From the NCBI GenBank assembly GCA_900095875.1, contig LT608311.1, forward strand, positions 2,388,774-2,452,773: DNA of 64,000 nucleotides, read 5' to 3'. The notes beneath the pieces were generated by a model. That model did not search any database. It saw only the letters and a program-made list of their open reading frames with translations, and had not been told where the DNA came from. The stretch's first letter is position 1, and every line of letters starts with the position of its first letter. The position numbers and the translations under genes are program-made. The stretch comes from Caecibacter massiliensis. Lineage in GTDB: Bacteria > Bacillota > Negativicutes > Veillonellales > Megasphaeraceae. This document shows, piece by piece, positions 1 through 9,054 of the stretch.

Positions 1-978
1 TATACTCTTGTCTGGAACCGTTTCCTGGCCAGTCAGATGGCTCCTGTAGAAACAGAGCATATGACCATCGTCATCATGAGCGGATCTTATGAACTGCGGG
101 CTGCCGGGTATACCGTCCTGTTCAAAGGATTTACGGAACTGTATGAAGATGCAAAGAAAGATAAGACTCTATCGGTGCTGCCGGCTATTGAGGCGGGTAC
201 GATAGTACATAATCAGACCATTGATACGATTCAGCATTTTACTCAGCCGCCTGCCCGCTATACCGAAGCCAGCCTGATTAAAACGCTGGAAGAAAAAGGT
301 ATCGGCCGTCCGAGTACGTATGCGCCGATTATGGATACCATCCAGAACCGCAATTATGTCGAAAAGAAGGATAAACAGTTCGTTCCGACTGAGTTGGGTG
401 TCATTATCGTCGATCTGTTGAAAAAATTCTTTGAACGGATTATCAACGTCAGCTTCACGGCTCACATGGAAGAAGAACTGGATGCCATCGAACAGGGAAA
501 GGACACCTATGTCCACGTTTTGAAAGAATTTTATGATGTCTTTGAACCGGAAATGGAAGCGGCCGAAGAAGGAATGGAAAAAGTCACCATTGCCGGACAG
601 GATTCAGGTGAAGTATGTGAACTTTGCGGAGCTCCTATGGTGTATAAATTCGGCAGATTTGGCAAATTCCTGGCCTGTTCTAATTTCCCTGAATGTCACA
701 ATACAAAGGCTATCGTCGATGATCTGGGCATTACCTGCCCCAAGTGCGGCAAGGGGACGCTCATCCGGCGCAAGTCCAAGAGGGGCCGCGTCTTTTATGG
801 ATGCAGCCAGTATCCGGAATGTGATTTTGTCTTATGGAACCAGCCGGTAGACAAACGTTGCAAGCTTTGTGGCAGCATCATGACTATCAAACATTATAAA
901 AAAGGTCCGGACAAGCTCTTTTGCAGTAATCCGGAATGTGAAAATCATAAAAAGGGTGAAGAAGTGAATGAAGAATAG
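1..978 (+). CDS. topA: DNA topoisomerase I, C-terminal part
   Basis: This is the 3' part of type IA topoisomerase, which relaxes negatively supercoiled DNA. The frame is open from the first base, so the start and the catalytic tyrosine lie upstream. What is visible is the end of the cleavage/strand-passage domain, including the [10 protein letters not shown] segment typical of the family, followed by three C4 zinc ribbons at the C-terminus (CELC...CSNFPEC, CPKC...CSQYPEC, CKLC...CSNPEC). The stop overlaps the start of trmFO by 11 bases, so the two are probably translationally coupled. The topA-trmFO-hslVU order is the usual Firmicute arrangement, although xerC, often found in between, is absent here. 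Confidence 0.97.
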   Translation, partial: YTLVWNRFLASQMAPVETEHMTIVIMSGSYELRAAGYTVLFKGFTELYEDAKKDKTLSVLPAIEAGTIVHNQTIDTIQHFTQPPARYTEASLIKTLEEKGIGRPSTYAPIMDTIQNRNYVEKKDKQFVPTELGVIIVDLLKKFFERIINVSFTAHMEEELDAIEQGKDTYVHVLKEFYDVFEPEMEAAEEGMEKVTIAGQDSGEVCELCGAPMVYKFGRFGKFLACSNFPECHNTKAIVDDLGITCPKCGKGTLIRRKSKRGRVFYGCSQYPECDFVLWNQPVDKRCKLCGSIMTIKHYKKGPDKLFCSNPECENHKKGEEVNEE

Positions 979-2278
979 TGTACTCGTCATCGGCGCCGGC
1001 CTGGCCGGTTCGGAAGCGGCTTGGCAGCTGGTACAGCGGGGCATCCCCGTCGAACTGGTGGAAATGCGTCCGGTCAAACCGTCTCCGGCCCATCATACGG
1101 CCCTCTTTGCTGAGCTGGTCTGCAGTAACTCTCTGCGGGCTGCCAATATTGAAAATGCCGTCGGTCTCCTGAAAGAAGAAATGCGCTGTCTTGGGTCGCT
1201 CATCATGGAAGCGGCTGATACACACCGCGTACCGGCCGGGGGAGCACTGGCAGTAGACCGGGTCCCTTTCAGTCAGTATATTACCGATCATCTCCAGAAT
1301 CATCCCCTGGTTACGGTCCGTCATGAAGAAGTTTCCCACCTTCCTGATGATCAGATATGCATCATCGCCACGGGGCCGCTGACCAGCCCGGCTATGACCG
1401 AGACCATCCGCCAGATGACGGGAGAAGAATATTTTCATTTTCACGATGCTGCAGCGCCTATCGTGACGGTAGAGTCGCTGGACATGACTAAAGTATACCG
1501 GGCTGCCCGTTATGGCAAGGGCGGTGCCGATTATCTGAACTGTCCGTTTACGAAAGAAGAATACGAAGCGTTCTGGCAGGCCCTGACAACGGCAGAATGT
1601 GCCGAACTTCACGATTTTGAAAAAAATGATGCCGTGTTTGAAGGATGCATGCCTGTAGAAGTCATGGCTGCTCGTGGCATTGATACCCTGCGGTTCGGTC
1701 CTATGAAGCCCGTTGGCCTTGAAATTCCCGGCACAGGGGAACTTCCCTATGCGGTCGTACAGCTTCGTCAGGATAATGGCAGTGCAACTTTGTATAATAT
1801 TGTCGGCTTCCAGACACATCTCAAATTCCCGGAACAAAAGAGGGTATTTTCCATGATTCCCGGCCTGGAATCGGCAGAATTTGTCCGCTATGGTGTCATG
1901 CACCGCAATTCCTATATCAATTCTCCGGAACTCCTCGACGCGACCCTCCAGTACCGGAAAAACAAACACGTGTTTTTCGCCGGCCAGCTGACTGGTGTCG
2001 AAGGGTATCTGGAATCGGCATCGATGGGGCTCCTGGCAGGAATCAACGCCGCCCGGCTGCTGCAGGGAAAATCCTGCCTGACCTTTTCCAAGCGTACGGC
2101 TATAGGCGGCCTGAGCCAGTATATTTCATCGCCTCATGACAATTTCCAGCCCATGAATATTAATTTTGGTATCATGGAACCGCTGGGAATTAAAAAACGG
2201 ATGAAAAAGAAGGAAAAGAATGGCCTTCTGGCTAAACGGGCACTGGAAGAAATTGATGCAATGAAGGAGAGTATTTGA
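968..2278 (+). CDS. trmFO: Methylenetetrahydrofolate--tRNA-(uracil-5-)-methyltransferase TrmFO
   Basis: A folate- and FAD-dependent enzyme that makes 5-methyluridine at position 54 of tRNA. The 436 residues match the usual family length. The N-terminus carries a dinucleotide-binding [11 protein letters not shown] at residues 9-19, Cys52 lies in the LVCSNSLR motif, and a second conserved Cys is in [14 protein letters not shown] near residue 223. These correspond to the cysteines implicated in catalysis in the B. subtilis enzyme. A C-terminal [11 protein letters not shown] segment is also family-typical. The ATG lies inside the end of topA. The gene ends one base before hslV, so it is the second gene of a four-gene operon. 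Confidence 0.96.
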   Translation: MKNSVLVIGAGLAGSEAAWQLVQRGIPVELVEMRPVKPSPAHHTALFAELVCSNSLRAANIENAVGLLKEEMRCLGSLIMEAADTHRVPAGGALAVDRVPFSQYITDHLQNHPLVTVRHEEVSHLPDDQICIIATGPLTSPAMTETIRQMTGEEYFHFHDAAAPIVTVESLDMTKVYRAARYGKGGADYLNCPFTKEEYEAFWQALTTAECAELHDFEKNDAVFEGCMPVEVMAARGIDTLRFGPMKPVGLEIPGTGELPYAVVQLRQDNGSATLYNIVGFQTHLKFPEQKRVFSMIPGLESAEFVRYGVMHRNSYINSPELLDATLQYRKNKHVFFAGQLTGVEGYLESASMGLLAGINAARLLQGKSCLTFSKRTAIGGLSQYISSPHDNFQPMNINFGIMEPLGIKKRMKKKEKNGLLAKRALEEIDAMKESI

Positions 2279-2279
2279 C

Positions 2280-2819
2280 ATGACAACAGAATTTCATGCT
2301 ACGACTATATGCGCCGTCCAGCGGGACGGCAAAACGGCCATTGCCGGTGACGGACAGGTCACTATGGGCAATTCGGTCATCATGAAGGGGACGGCCCAGA
2401 AGGTCCGCCGCCTGTATCATGGTAAAATCGTCAGTGGGTTTGCCGGATCTGTGGCCGATGCCTTTACCTTGTTTGACCGTTTTGAAGATAAATTGAATGA
2501 ACATAACGGCAACCTGGTGCGTAGTGCCGTCGAACTGGCCAAGGACTGGCGGTCGGATAAGATACTGCACAAGCTGGAAGCCCTGCTCCTCGTGGCAGAC
2601 AGCCAGCGCATCCTGCTCATTTCCGGCAACGGCGAAGTTATCGAACCCGATGATGGAGTACTGGCAATCGGATCGGGTGGTAACTATGCACTGGCATCGG
2701 CCCGCGCCCTGCTGCAGAATACGGACCTGTCTGCCCGGGATATTGCAGAAAAATCTCTTCATATAGCAGCAGATATCTGCGTTTACACCAATCATAATGT
2801 AATCGTAGAAGAAATATAA
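2280..2819 (+). CDS. hslV: ATP-dependent protease subunit HslV
   Basis: The proteolytic subunit of the HslUV (ClpYQ) complex, a two-ring threonine peptidase driven by the HslU ATPase. It has 179 residues, the usual length. The N-terminus has the HATTI segment (residues 6-10) followed by AGDGQVTMG. In E. coli HslV the catalytic Thr is the first residue of a TTI segment, so either a short propeptide is removed here or, as in Bacillus ClpQ, a residue at the very N-terminus is used. The sequence alone does not decide this. It starts one base after trmFO and is followed after 20 bases by hslU. Confidence 0.96.
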   Translation: MTTEFHATTICAVQRDGKTAIAGDGQVTMGNSVIMKGTAQKVRRLYHGKIVSGFAGSVADAFTLFDRFEDKLNEHNGNLVRSAVELAKDWRSDKILHKLEALLLVADSQRILLISGNGEVIEPDDGVLAIGSGGNYALASARALLQNTDLSARDIAEKSLHIAADICVYTNHNVIVEEI

Positions 2820-2839
2820 ACGTAGGAAAGAGGTATAGC

Positions 2840-4243
2840 ATGAACGAAATCGAATTGACGCCAAAGCAGATTGTCGCTGAACTGAATAAATACATCGTTG
2901 GCCAGGGTGAAGCTAAGAAATCCGTCGCCATCGCCCTGCGCAACCGTTGGCGCCGCAAAAGGCTGAGCGAGGATATGCAGAATGAAATCATTCCCAAGAA
3001 TATCCTGCTCATCGGGCCGACCGGCGTAGGTAAAACGGAAATCGCCCGCCGCCTGGCCCGCCTGGTAGGGGCTCCGTTTATTAAAGTCGAAGCGACGAAG
3101 TATACGGAAGTAGGCTATGTAGGCCGCGACGTGGAACAGATTATCCGCGACCTCGTTACCAATGCTATCCGTATGGTACAGGAACAGGAAAGCCAGCGTT
3201 ATGAACAGAAAGCCGAAGAAGAAGCCAATAAGCGCATTTTACAGGTCCTGTGGCCGAAGAAGAAAAGTGTGACCGAAAAGGTCCCCAACCCGATGGATGT
3301 CTTCTTTTCCTCCGACGATGAAGGGGAAGAAAAAGATGTGCCCAAACAGCTGGAAGAACCTATGTCTGGCCGCCGTCTGCAGATGTTCGATGATATCTGC
3401 CAGCACAAGATGGATGACCGGGAAATCGAAGTGGAAGTAGCCGAACAGGAACGGACCATCCAGGGCATCCTGACAGGCAATTCGACGGAAGAACTAACGA
3501 ATAATTTCCAGGAAATGCTGGGTAGTATCCTGCCGAAGAAGAAAAAGAAGAAAAAAATGACCATTGCCAAGGCACGGGAAGTTTTCAAGGAAGAAGAACT
3601 GGAAAAATGTCTTGATATGGATGTCATCGTCGATAAAGCTATCGAAGCGACAGAAGAAGCTGGTATCGTATTCATCGATGAATTCGATAAGATTGCAGAA
3701 AAAGGCCGTTCCAACGGTCCGGACGTATCGCGTGAAGGCGTACAGCGGGATATTCTGCCTATCGTCGAAGGGGCTACGGTCAACACGAAATACGGTCCGG
3801 TCAAGACGGATCATATCCTGTTTATTGCCGCCGGGGCCTTTCACGTGTCCAAGCCGAGCGACCTTATCCCTGAATTGCAGGGCCGGTTCCCTATCCGCGT
3901 CGAACTGCAGTCGCTTACAGTCGATGATTTCCGCCGCATTTTGACGGAACCGAATCAATCTCTGGTCAAACAGTATACGGCACTTTTGGCAACTGATGGC
4001 GTGACTCTCGAATTTACAGATGACGGTATCAATGCCATTGCCGAATATGCCCATCGTGTCAATCAGGAAACGGAAAATATCGGCGCCCGCCGCCTCCATA
4101 CGATTCTGGAAAAAATTCTGGAAAACGTTGCATACGAAGCGCCGGATATCGAAACGAAGCATATCATCGTCAATAAAGACTTCGTAGCGGATAAACTGAA
4201 CGATGTCGTACAAAATGTTGATCTGAGCCATTACATCCTCTAA
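2840..4243 (+). CDS. hslU: ATP-dependent protease ATPase subunit HslU
   Basis: The AAA+ unfoldase that feeds substrates to HslV. The 467 residues contain Walker A GPTGVGKTE (59-67), a charged intermediate domain (roughly 110-240, with a run of lysines KKKKKK), Walker B VFIDEFDKIA (near 276) and an AAA lid. The C-terminus ends in VDLSHYIL, the tail that docks into HslV in this family. A GGAAAGAGG ribosome binding site lies upstream. It is the last gene of the operon; a hairpin terminator follows. Confidence 0.97.
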   Translation: MNEIELTPKQIVAELNKYIVGQGEAKKSVAIALRNRWRRKRLSEDMQNEIIPKNILLIGPTGVGKTEIARRLARLVGAPFIKVEATKYTEVGYVGRDVEQIIRDLVTNAIRMVQEQESQRYEQKAEEEANKRILQVLWPKKKSVTEKVPNPMDVFFSSDDEGEEKDVPKQLEEPMSGRRLQMFDDICQHKMDDREIEVEVAEQERTIQGILTGNSTEELTNNFQEMLGSILPKKKKKKKMTIAKAREVFKEEELEKCLDMDVIVDKAIEATEEAGIVFIDEFDKIAEKGRSNGPDVSREGVQRDILPIVEGATVNTKYGPVKTDHILFIAAGAFHVSKPSDLIPELQGRFPIRVELQSLTVDDFRRILTEPNQSLVKQYTALLATDGVTLEFTDDGINAIAEYAHRVNQETENIGARRLHTILEKILENVAYEAPDIETKHIIVNKDFVADKLNDVVQNVDLSHYIL

Positions 4244-4290
4244 TAACAGGATAAGGTCCGGTTGAGACCACACATAGTATAAACAAATCA

Positions 4291-4326
4291 AAACCTGCCT
4301 GAGGTTGTATCTCCGGCAGGTTTTCT
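4291..4326 (+). terminator. Intrinsic terminator after hslU
   Basis: The arms AAACCTGCC and GGCAGGTTT form a stem followed by TTTTCTTT. It separates the topA-hslU operon from the cobalamin operon. Confidence 0.8.
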
Positions 4327-4372
4327 TTATAATAATGATGTATGTCTTACACTTTAGAGGTGGTGAATCGAT

Positions 4373-5902
4373 TTGACACAATATATTATGCTCCAGGGGA
4401 CGAGTTCCCACGTAGGCAAAAGTATACTGACGACGGCGTTATGCCGTATTTTTTACCGCATGGGCCGGCAGGTCGTCCCATTTAAAGCACAGAATATGGC
4501 ACTCAATTCATATGTGACCCGTAAGGGACTGGAAATGGGGCGGGCCCAGGTAGCCCAGGCTGAAGCTGCCGGACTGGAACCCGCGGTCGATATGAATCCG
4601 GTCCTGCTGAAACCGACGGGAAACAGCTGTTCCCAGGTCATCATCGATGGTCTGCCAATTGGGAATATGTCTGCCCGGGACTATCATAAAGGGTATTCTC
4701 TCCGTGCCTTTTCTGCTGTTACGGAGGCTCTGGAGCGGCTGAAACAACGGTATGACACGATTGTCATTGAAGGAGCGGGCAGCCCGGCCGAAGTCAATCT
4801 CCGGGACCATGATATCGTCAATATGCGCGTTGCAAAGTATCTCCGGGCACCGGTCCTGCTCGTAGCCGATATCGACCGTGGCGGATCTCTGGCAGCACTG
4901 GTTGGTACGCTGGAACTGCTTGAACCGGAGGAACGGGACTTGGTCAAGGGGCTGATTATTAATAAATTCCGGGGAGATATATCCCTGTTTACGCCGGCCG
5001 TGGATTTTCTGGAACAAAAGACGGGAAAACCAGTTCTGGGCGTCATTCCCTATATAGAGAAATTGGGAATCGATGAAGAAGACTCGGTTTCTCTCGATGA
5101 CAAACCGCGCGTTCCTCAGACAGGAGATGTACAGATAGCTGTCATCCAGACGCCGAAAATTTCTAATTTCACTGATTTTGACAGCCTGGCGGAAGAACCA
5201 GATGCATCGCTGTACTACGTCCGTACAGTAGAGGAGCTGGGACATCCCGATGTCATCATACTGCCGGGTAGTAAGAATACGACCGAAGATTTGCGCTGGC
5301 TCCGGGCATCGGGACTGGCCGATTGTTTGTCCTTGCAGGTGAAAAGGGGGACGCCCGTCATTGGCATTTGCGGAGGATATCAGATGTTGGGACAGTCTAT
5401 TTATGACCCGCATCATACAGAATCAGATTTTTCGGAAGTAGCCGGCCTGGGATTGCTGCCGGTTACGACGACTTTTGCCGACTGGAAACAGACCTATCAG
5501 GTACAGGCCCTGTGCCGTCCCTTTTCTTTCATGGAAGAAACACTGCAGGCCGGAAGACTTGGGGGATACGAAATTCACATGGGTCAGACTGACGTGGCGC
5601 CCGGTGCTGTCGAACCGTTTGTCGTCTGCCAGCGTTCGGGCAGGGATTGCTCACTTACGGTGGGGACGGCCCGGGAAGATGGTCTTGTCTTTGGTACGTA
5701 TATTCACGGTCTCTTTGACAATGACCCGTTCCGCCGGGATATGATTAATATCCTGCGCCGTCACAAAGGGCTTGCGCCTCTTCCGGTACAGCGCAATTAC
5801 CGGGCGGAAAAAGAACGCAGTTATGACCGTCTGGCGGCGGTGACGGCACAGCATCTCGATATGGATACAATATTACGGATAATGAGAGATAGTGGCTTAT
5901 GA
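4373..5902 (+). CDS. cobQ: Cobyric acid synthase
   Basis: Adenosylcobyric acid synthase (CobQ/CbiP) amidates adenosylcobyrinic acid diamide at four side chains, using glutamine and ATP. The 509 residues fit the family. The N-terminal half is a dethiobiotin-synthetase-like ATPase domain with GTSSHVGKS at residues 9-17. The C-terminal half is a class I glutamine amidotransferase with the nucleophile in GICGGYQML (Cys333) and the catalytic His in TYIHGLF (about 445). The start is a TTG, chosen because AGAGGTGGTG sits 7 bases upstream and the frame reads straight into the conserved N-terminus. It overlaps cbiB by four bases. No cobalamin riboswitch is recognisable in the 130 bases upstream. Confidence 0.95.
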   Translation: MTQYIMLQGTSSHVGKSILTTALCRIFYRMGRQVVPFKAQNMALNSYVTRKGLEMGRAQVAQAEAAGLEPAVDMNPVLLKPTGNSCSQVIIDGLPIGNMSARDYHKGYSLRAFSAVTEALERLKQRYDTIVIEGAGSPAEVNLRDHDIVNMRVAKYLRAPVLLVADIDRGGSLAALVGTLELLEPEERDLVKGLIINKFRGDISLFTPAVDFLEQKTGKPVLGVIPYIEKLGIDEEDSVSLDDKPRVPQTGDVQIAVIQTPKISNFTDFDSLAEEPDASLYYVRTVEELGHPDVIILPGSKNTTEDLRWLRASGLADCLSLQVKRGTPVIGICGGYQMLGQSIYDPHHTESDFSEVAGLGLLPVTTTFADWKQTYQVQALCRPFSFMEETLQAGRLGGYEIHMGQTDVAPGAVEPFVVCQRSGRDCSLTVGTAREDGLVFGTYIHGLFDNDPFRRDMINILRRHKGLAPLPVQRNYRAEKERSYDRLAAVTAQHLDMDTILRIMRDSGL

Positions 5903-6852
5903 TAACATGTTTGGCAGCATTTATAATCGATACACTGATTGGTGATCCCCGTACGCGTCTCCACCCGGTGGCCCTCATAGGAAAACTCATCGGCTGGCTG
6001 GACCATCTCTTTTATTCCAGACAGGCCAGACCGCTTATGCAGATGACGGCCGGCATGGTTGTTGTCCTTCTGGTTCTCCTCGTGGTGTTTAATGTGTTGT
6101 ACATCCTGTACTGGGGACTCGATATTTTGGGAAACGTCTATGTCACGACAGGCGTAGAAGCACTGCTCTTGAGCTTTACTATCTGTCCACGCAGTCTGGC
6201 CAGTGCGGCAGGGGAAATTTATACCTTCCTCGCTCATCATCATCTCGGTGCTGCCCGGGAAAAGGTTGGTTGGATCGTAGGACGCGATACAGACCAGCTC
6301 GATGAAGGAGAAATTGTGCGGGCGACGGTAGAAACGGTGGCAGAAAATACGACGGACGGAATTATTTCCCCGCTATTTTTCTATGCCCTTGGCGGTCTGC
6401 CCCTGGCGCTGCTTTACCGGACCGTCAATACCATGGATTCCATGCTGGGGTATAAGAATGAAAAATATCTCTATTTTGGCCGGGTGGCAGCTCGGTTGGA
6501 TGATGTATGCAATTTTATTCCGGCGCGGATTACGGGCCTGTTATTTGTCATGGCAGCCTTCCTCCTGCGACTGGATTATAGAAATGCCTGGCGCATGATG
6601 CGCCGCGATGCCGCAAAGCATCCCAGTCCCAATGGCGGCTATGCCGAAGCTTCTGTTGCAGGGGCGCTGGATATCCGTCTTGGCGGGTATAATTCCTATT
6701 TCGGCAAGATGACCTTCCGGGCCTACATGGGAGATGCGCGACAGCCGCTCAAAGCCCGTCATATCCGCGGGGCAGTGCAACTCATGTATACCGCAACAGT
6801 GATGGGAGTAGCCCTTGCCATTTTGTGCTGGGCAGGGAGGGGGCTATGGTGA
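5899..6852 (+). CDS. cbiB: Adenosylcobinamide-phosphate synthase CbiB
   Basis: A membrane enzyme that joins adenosylcobyric acid to (R)-1-amino-2-propanol phosphate to make adenosylcobinamide phosphate. It has 317 residues with several hydrophobic segments (near residues 50-80, 150-170, 205-230 and 290-315). Family motifs are visible: LIGDP near residue 14, TVAENTTDGIISPLFF, and NTMDSMLGYKNEKY. It overlaps cobQ by ATGA and pduX by a few bases, so the four genes are tightly coupled. The two genes that follow supply its aminopropanol phosphate substrate, which supports the assignment. Confidence 0.95.
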   Translation: MITCLAAFIIDTLIGDPRTRLHPVALIGKLIGWLDHLFYSRQARPLMQMTAGMVVVLLVLLVVFNVLYILYWGLDILGNVYVTTGVEALLLSFTICPRSLASAAGEIYTFLAHHHLGAAREKVGWIVGRDTDQLDEGEIVRATVETVAENTTDGIISPLFFYALGGLPLALLYRTVNTMDSMLGYKNEKYLYFGRVAARLDDVCNFIPARITGLLFVMAAFLLRLDYRNAWRMMRRDAAKHPSPNGGYAEASVAGALDIRLGGYNSYFGKMTFRAYMGDARQPLKARHIRGAVQLMYTATVMGVALAILCWAGRGLW

Positions 6853-7703
6853 TACGCGTCCGTGTTCCCGGATCCTGTGGGGAACTGGTACAGGGCGTCT
6901 GTCATGGGACGCCCTTCCTTCTGACCTGTCCGGTTCCGATTTTCAGCACTGCTGTTGTATCTGACGAACCGGGCTTTTCACGGCTCCCGCCAAAGGCAGC
7001 ACAAGCCGTGAATCTTACGTTATCATATTTGCACTGTTCCTCCTTTCCCTATCATCTGCAACTTGTTTCGTCCATTCCTCGGGGAAAAGGTATGGCCTCG
7101 AGCAGTGCCGATGTAGCAGCAGTGATACAGGCCGTGGCCTGTGCCTGTGGCAGGACACTGAGTGAGCAGGACGTAGGCCATCTGGCGGCTCGTGTAGATC
7201 CGACAGACGGCGTTTTTGCCCGGGGGCTTTCGCTGATTCAATACCGTCGTGGCAATATCATCTGGTCGTATGAACCGGTCCCGCCCATGAACGTTGCCAT
7301 ACTGGATACGGGTGGCACGGTAGATACGCAGACCTTTCACCACCAGTGGGATAAAACCATGCCGTACCATACAGCCCCGGCTGTGGCTGCGCTCTCCCTT
7401 CTTGACAAGGAGCCGACGGAAGAGCAGATTGGAGAGGCGGCGACGATGAGTGCCCTGGCTCATCAGAATATATTGCCAAAACCAGCCCTGCCCCAGCTGA
7501 TACAGGCTTGCCGGGAAATGGGTGCTTTAGGCGTTAACGCGGCTCACAGCGGTACAGTGTGTGGCGTATTATTTCCTTCCTTCCTGCCTGTTTCTGAAGT
7601 GAAGCAGTGCATGACCGAATTGACAGCCCGCTTCCCTGATTATACCTTACTAAATGTGGTGCCCCTTATCAGTGGTACTATGGACATAGAGAAAGAAGAG
7701 TGA
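6846..7703 (+). CDS. pduX: L-threonine kinase (PduX-like GHMP kinase)
   Basis: A GHMP-superfamily kinase that phosphorylates L-threonine for the cobalamin side arm; CobD then decarboxylates the product. It has 285 residues. The N-terminus begins almost at once with RVPGSCGELVQG, the PduX signature. The GHMP ATP-binding loop PRGKGMASSSAD lies near residues 78-89, and a C-terminal GVNAAHSGTVCGV glycine-rich motif is present. An ATG 21 bases upstream is in frame, but the GGGAGGGGG ribosome binding site fits the ATG at 6846, which overlaps the end of cbiB. The cobD neighbour makes the threonine role much more likely than homoserine or mevalonate. Confidence 0.88.
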   Translation: MVIRVRVPGSCGELVQGVCHGTPFLLTCPVPIFSTAVVSDEPGFSRLPPKAAQAVNLTLSYLHCSSFPYHLQLVSSIPRGKGMASSSADVAAVIQAVACACGRTLSEQDVGHLAARVDPTDGVFARGLSLIQYRRGNIIWSYEPVPPMNVAILDTGGTVDTQTFHHQWDKTMPYHTAPAVAALSLLDKEPTEEQIGEAATMSALAHQNILPKPALPQLIQACREMGALGVNAAHSGTVCGVLFPSFLPVSEVKQCMTELTARFPDYTLLNVVPLISGTMDIEKEE

Positions 7704-7707
7704 CTGT

Positions 7708-8787
7708 ATGATCCGTCCCTTTGAACACGGAGGAAATATATACCGCCATGCAGGCGGCAGGCCTGTACTGGATTTCAGTGCCAATATCAACCCTTTGGGT
7801 CTGGCTGAAGGCGTCCGCAATGCCATATCGTCCCATCTGGACGATGTCATTCACTATCCGGATCCTGATTGCACGGCCCTGCGGGAAGCTCTGTCCCGGT
7901 TTTATCATCTCCCTGTGGAAACTATCGTTCCTGGAAATGGGGCAGCGGAACTGCTATACTTGTATTTTCATCATTTCCACTTCCGGCGCGTCTGTATTCC
8001 CGTTCCGGCTTTCAGTGAATACGAACGGGCTGCCCGGTCTGCCGGGGCAGAGATTGTATATGCTTATCTGGAAGCAGATAAAGCGTTTCAGCCTGATCTG
8101 ACTGCTATAGCAAGTCAGGTCAAAGATGCTGATTGCATTGTCCTCGGCAATCCCAATAACCCTACGGGAAATCTCATCAGACGGCAGAAATTGATTTCCT
8201 TTCTCGAACGGGCGGTACAACGAGGGCAGTTTGTCATTGTCGATGAATCTTTTCTTGATTTCCTCGACGATGGTCCGGATTTCACTGTGGCAGACTTTGC
8301 CAGCCAGTCCGGTCAGGTTTTTGTCATCCATTCACTGACGAAATTTTATGCTCTGCCCGGTCTGCGGCTGGGGTTCGGCATCGCACCCGAAGCAGTTATA
8401 CAGGGATTAATGGAGCAGACGGATGTGTGGCACGTCAATACGTTGGCTCAGACTGCCGGTATAGAAGCCCTTGCAGAAACGGCATATCAAAAAGCATCAC
8501 GGACACTGGTAAGAGAAGAAAGAGACTGGATGAGCCGGATGTTGTCCTGCATTCCCGGAGTGACAATATGTCAGCCGTCGGTCAATTTCATTTTATGCCA
8601 TATCAGACAGACGGGCCTGACAGCGACGGTACTGGCCGGACACATGCAGGAGCAGGGCATCCTCATCCGTGACTGCAGCAACTATCCGGGGCTGGATTCC
8701 TACTACATCCGCCTGGCTGTCCGCAGCAGGGAAGAGAATGAGTATGTCGTAGAGACAATAAAATCATGCTTAAAAAATAAAAGTTAA
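7708..8787 (+). CDS. cobD: Threonine-phosphate decarboxylase CobD
   Basis: A PLP-dependent enzyme of the histidinol-phosphate aminotransferase fold that decarboxylates threonine O-3-phosphate to (R)-1-amino-2-propanol O-2-phosphate, the substrate of CbiB. It has 359 residues. The PLP lysine is Lys212 in SLTKFYALPGLRLG, and GNPNNPTG lies near residue 148. HisC is the main alternative by homology, but the cobQ-cbiB-pduX context and the five-base gap to pduX favour CobD. It is the last gene of the operon; no strong terminator was seen after it. Confidence 0.92.
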   Translation: MIRPFEHGGNIYRHAGGRPVLDFSANINPLGLAEGVRNAISSHLDDVIHYPDPDCTALREALSRFYHLPVETIVPGNGAAELLYLYFHHFHFRRVCIPVPAFSEYERAARSAGAEIVYAYLEADKAFQPDLTAIASQVKDADCIVLGNPNNPTGNLIRRQKLISFLERAVQRGQFVIVDESFLDFLDDGPDFTVADFASQSGQVFVIHSLTKFYALPGLRLGFGIAPEAVIQGLMEQTDVWHVNTLAQTAGIEALAETAYQKASRTLVREERDWMSRMLSCIPGVTICQPSVNFILCHIRQTGLTATVLAGHMQEQGILIRDCSNYPGLDSYYIRLAVRSREENEYVVETIKSCLKNKS

Positions 8788-9054
8788 TTATTTTAAGAAT
8801 AACAATAAGAAATCTGTCAATATTATCATATTAACATATCGTTTCAGACATTATAAAGGAAAAATTTCACATTTAAATTAAATGAAGATTAAAGCAAAGT
8901 TAAAATAAGGTTAAATATGCAAATTTGCTACTTATAAGGGTAGATAACTTTAAAAATTTATGGTAGAATGAGACGAACAATAAATGAAGCAGAGCTTCTG
9001 GTATGTTGTTATTATTCTATATTATCTGTTCTTATAAGTAAGGAGGTTTGACGT
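8788..9054 (+). other. AT-rich intergenic region before brnQ
   Basis: 267 bases, strongly AT-rich. A TAGAAT at 8964-8969 could be a -10 hexamer but has no good -35 partner. A small GAAGC/GCTTC hairpin lies near 8988-9000. I looked for a T-box or other leader, as is common upstream of branched-chain amino-acid transporters, and saw none. Confidence 0.4.

Noticed and set aside
887-1969. A 360-codon minus-strand frame opposite trmFO
   Set aside because: The plus strand encodes a complete, conserved TrmFO; the antisense frame resembles nothing and lacks start signals.
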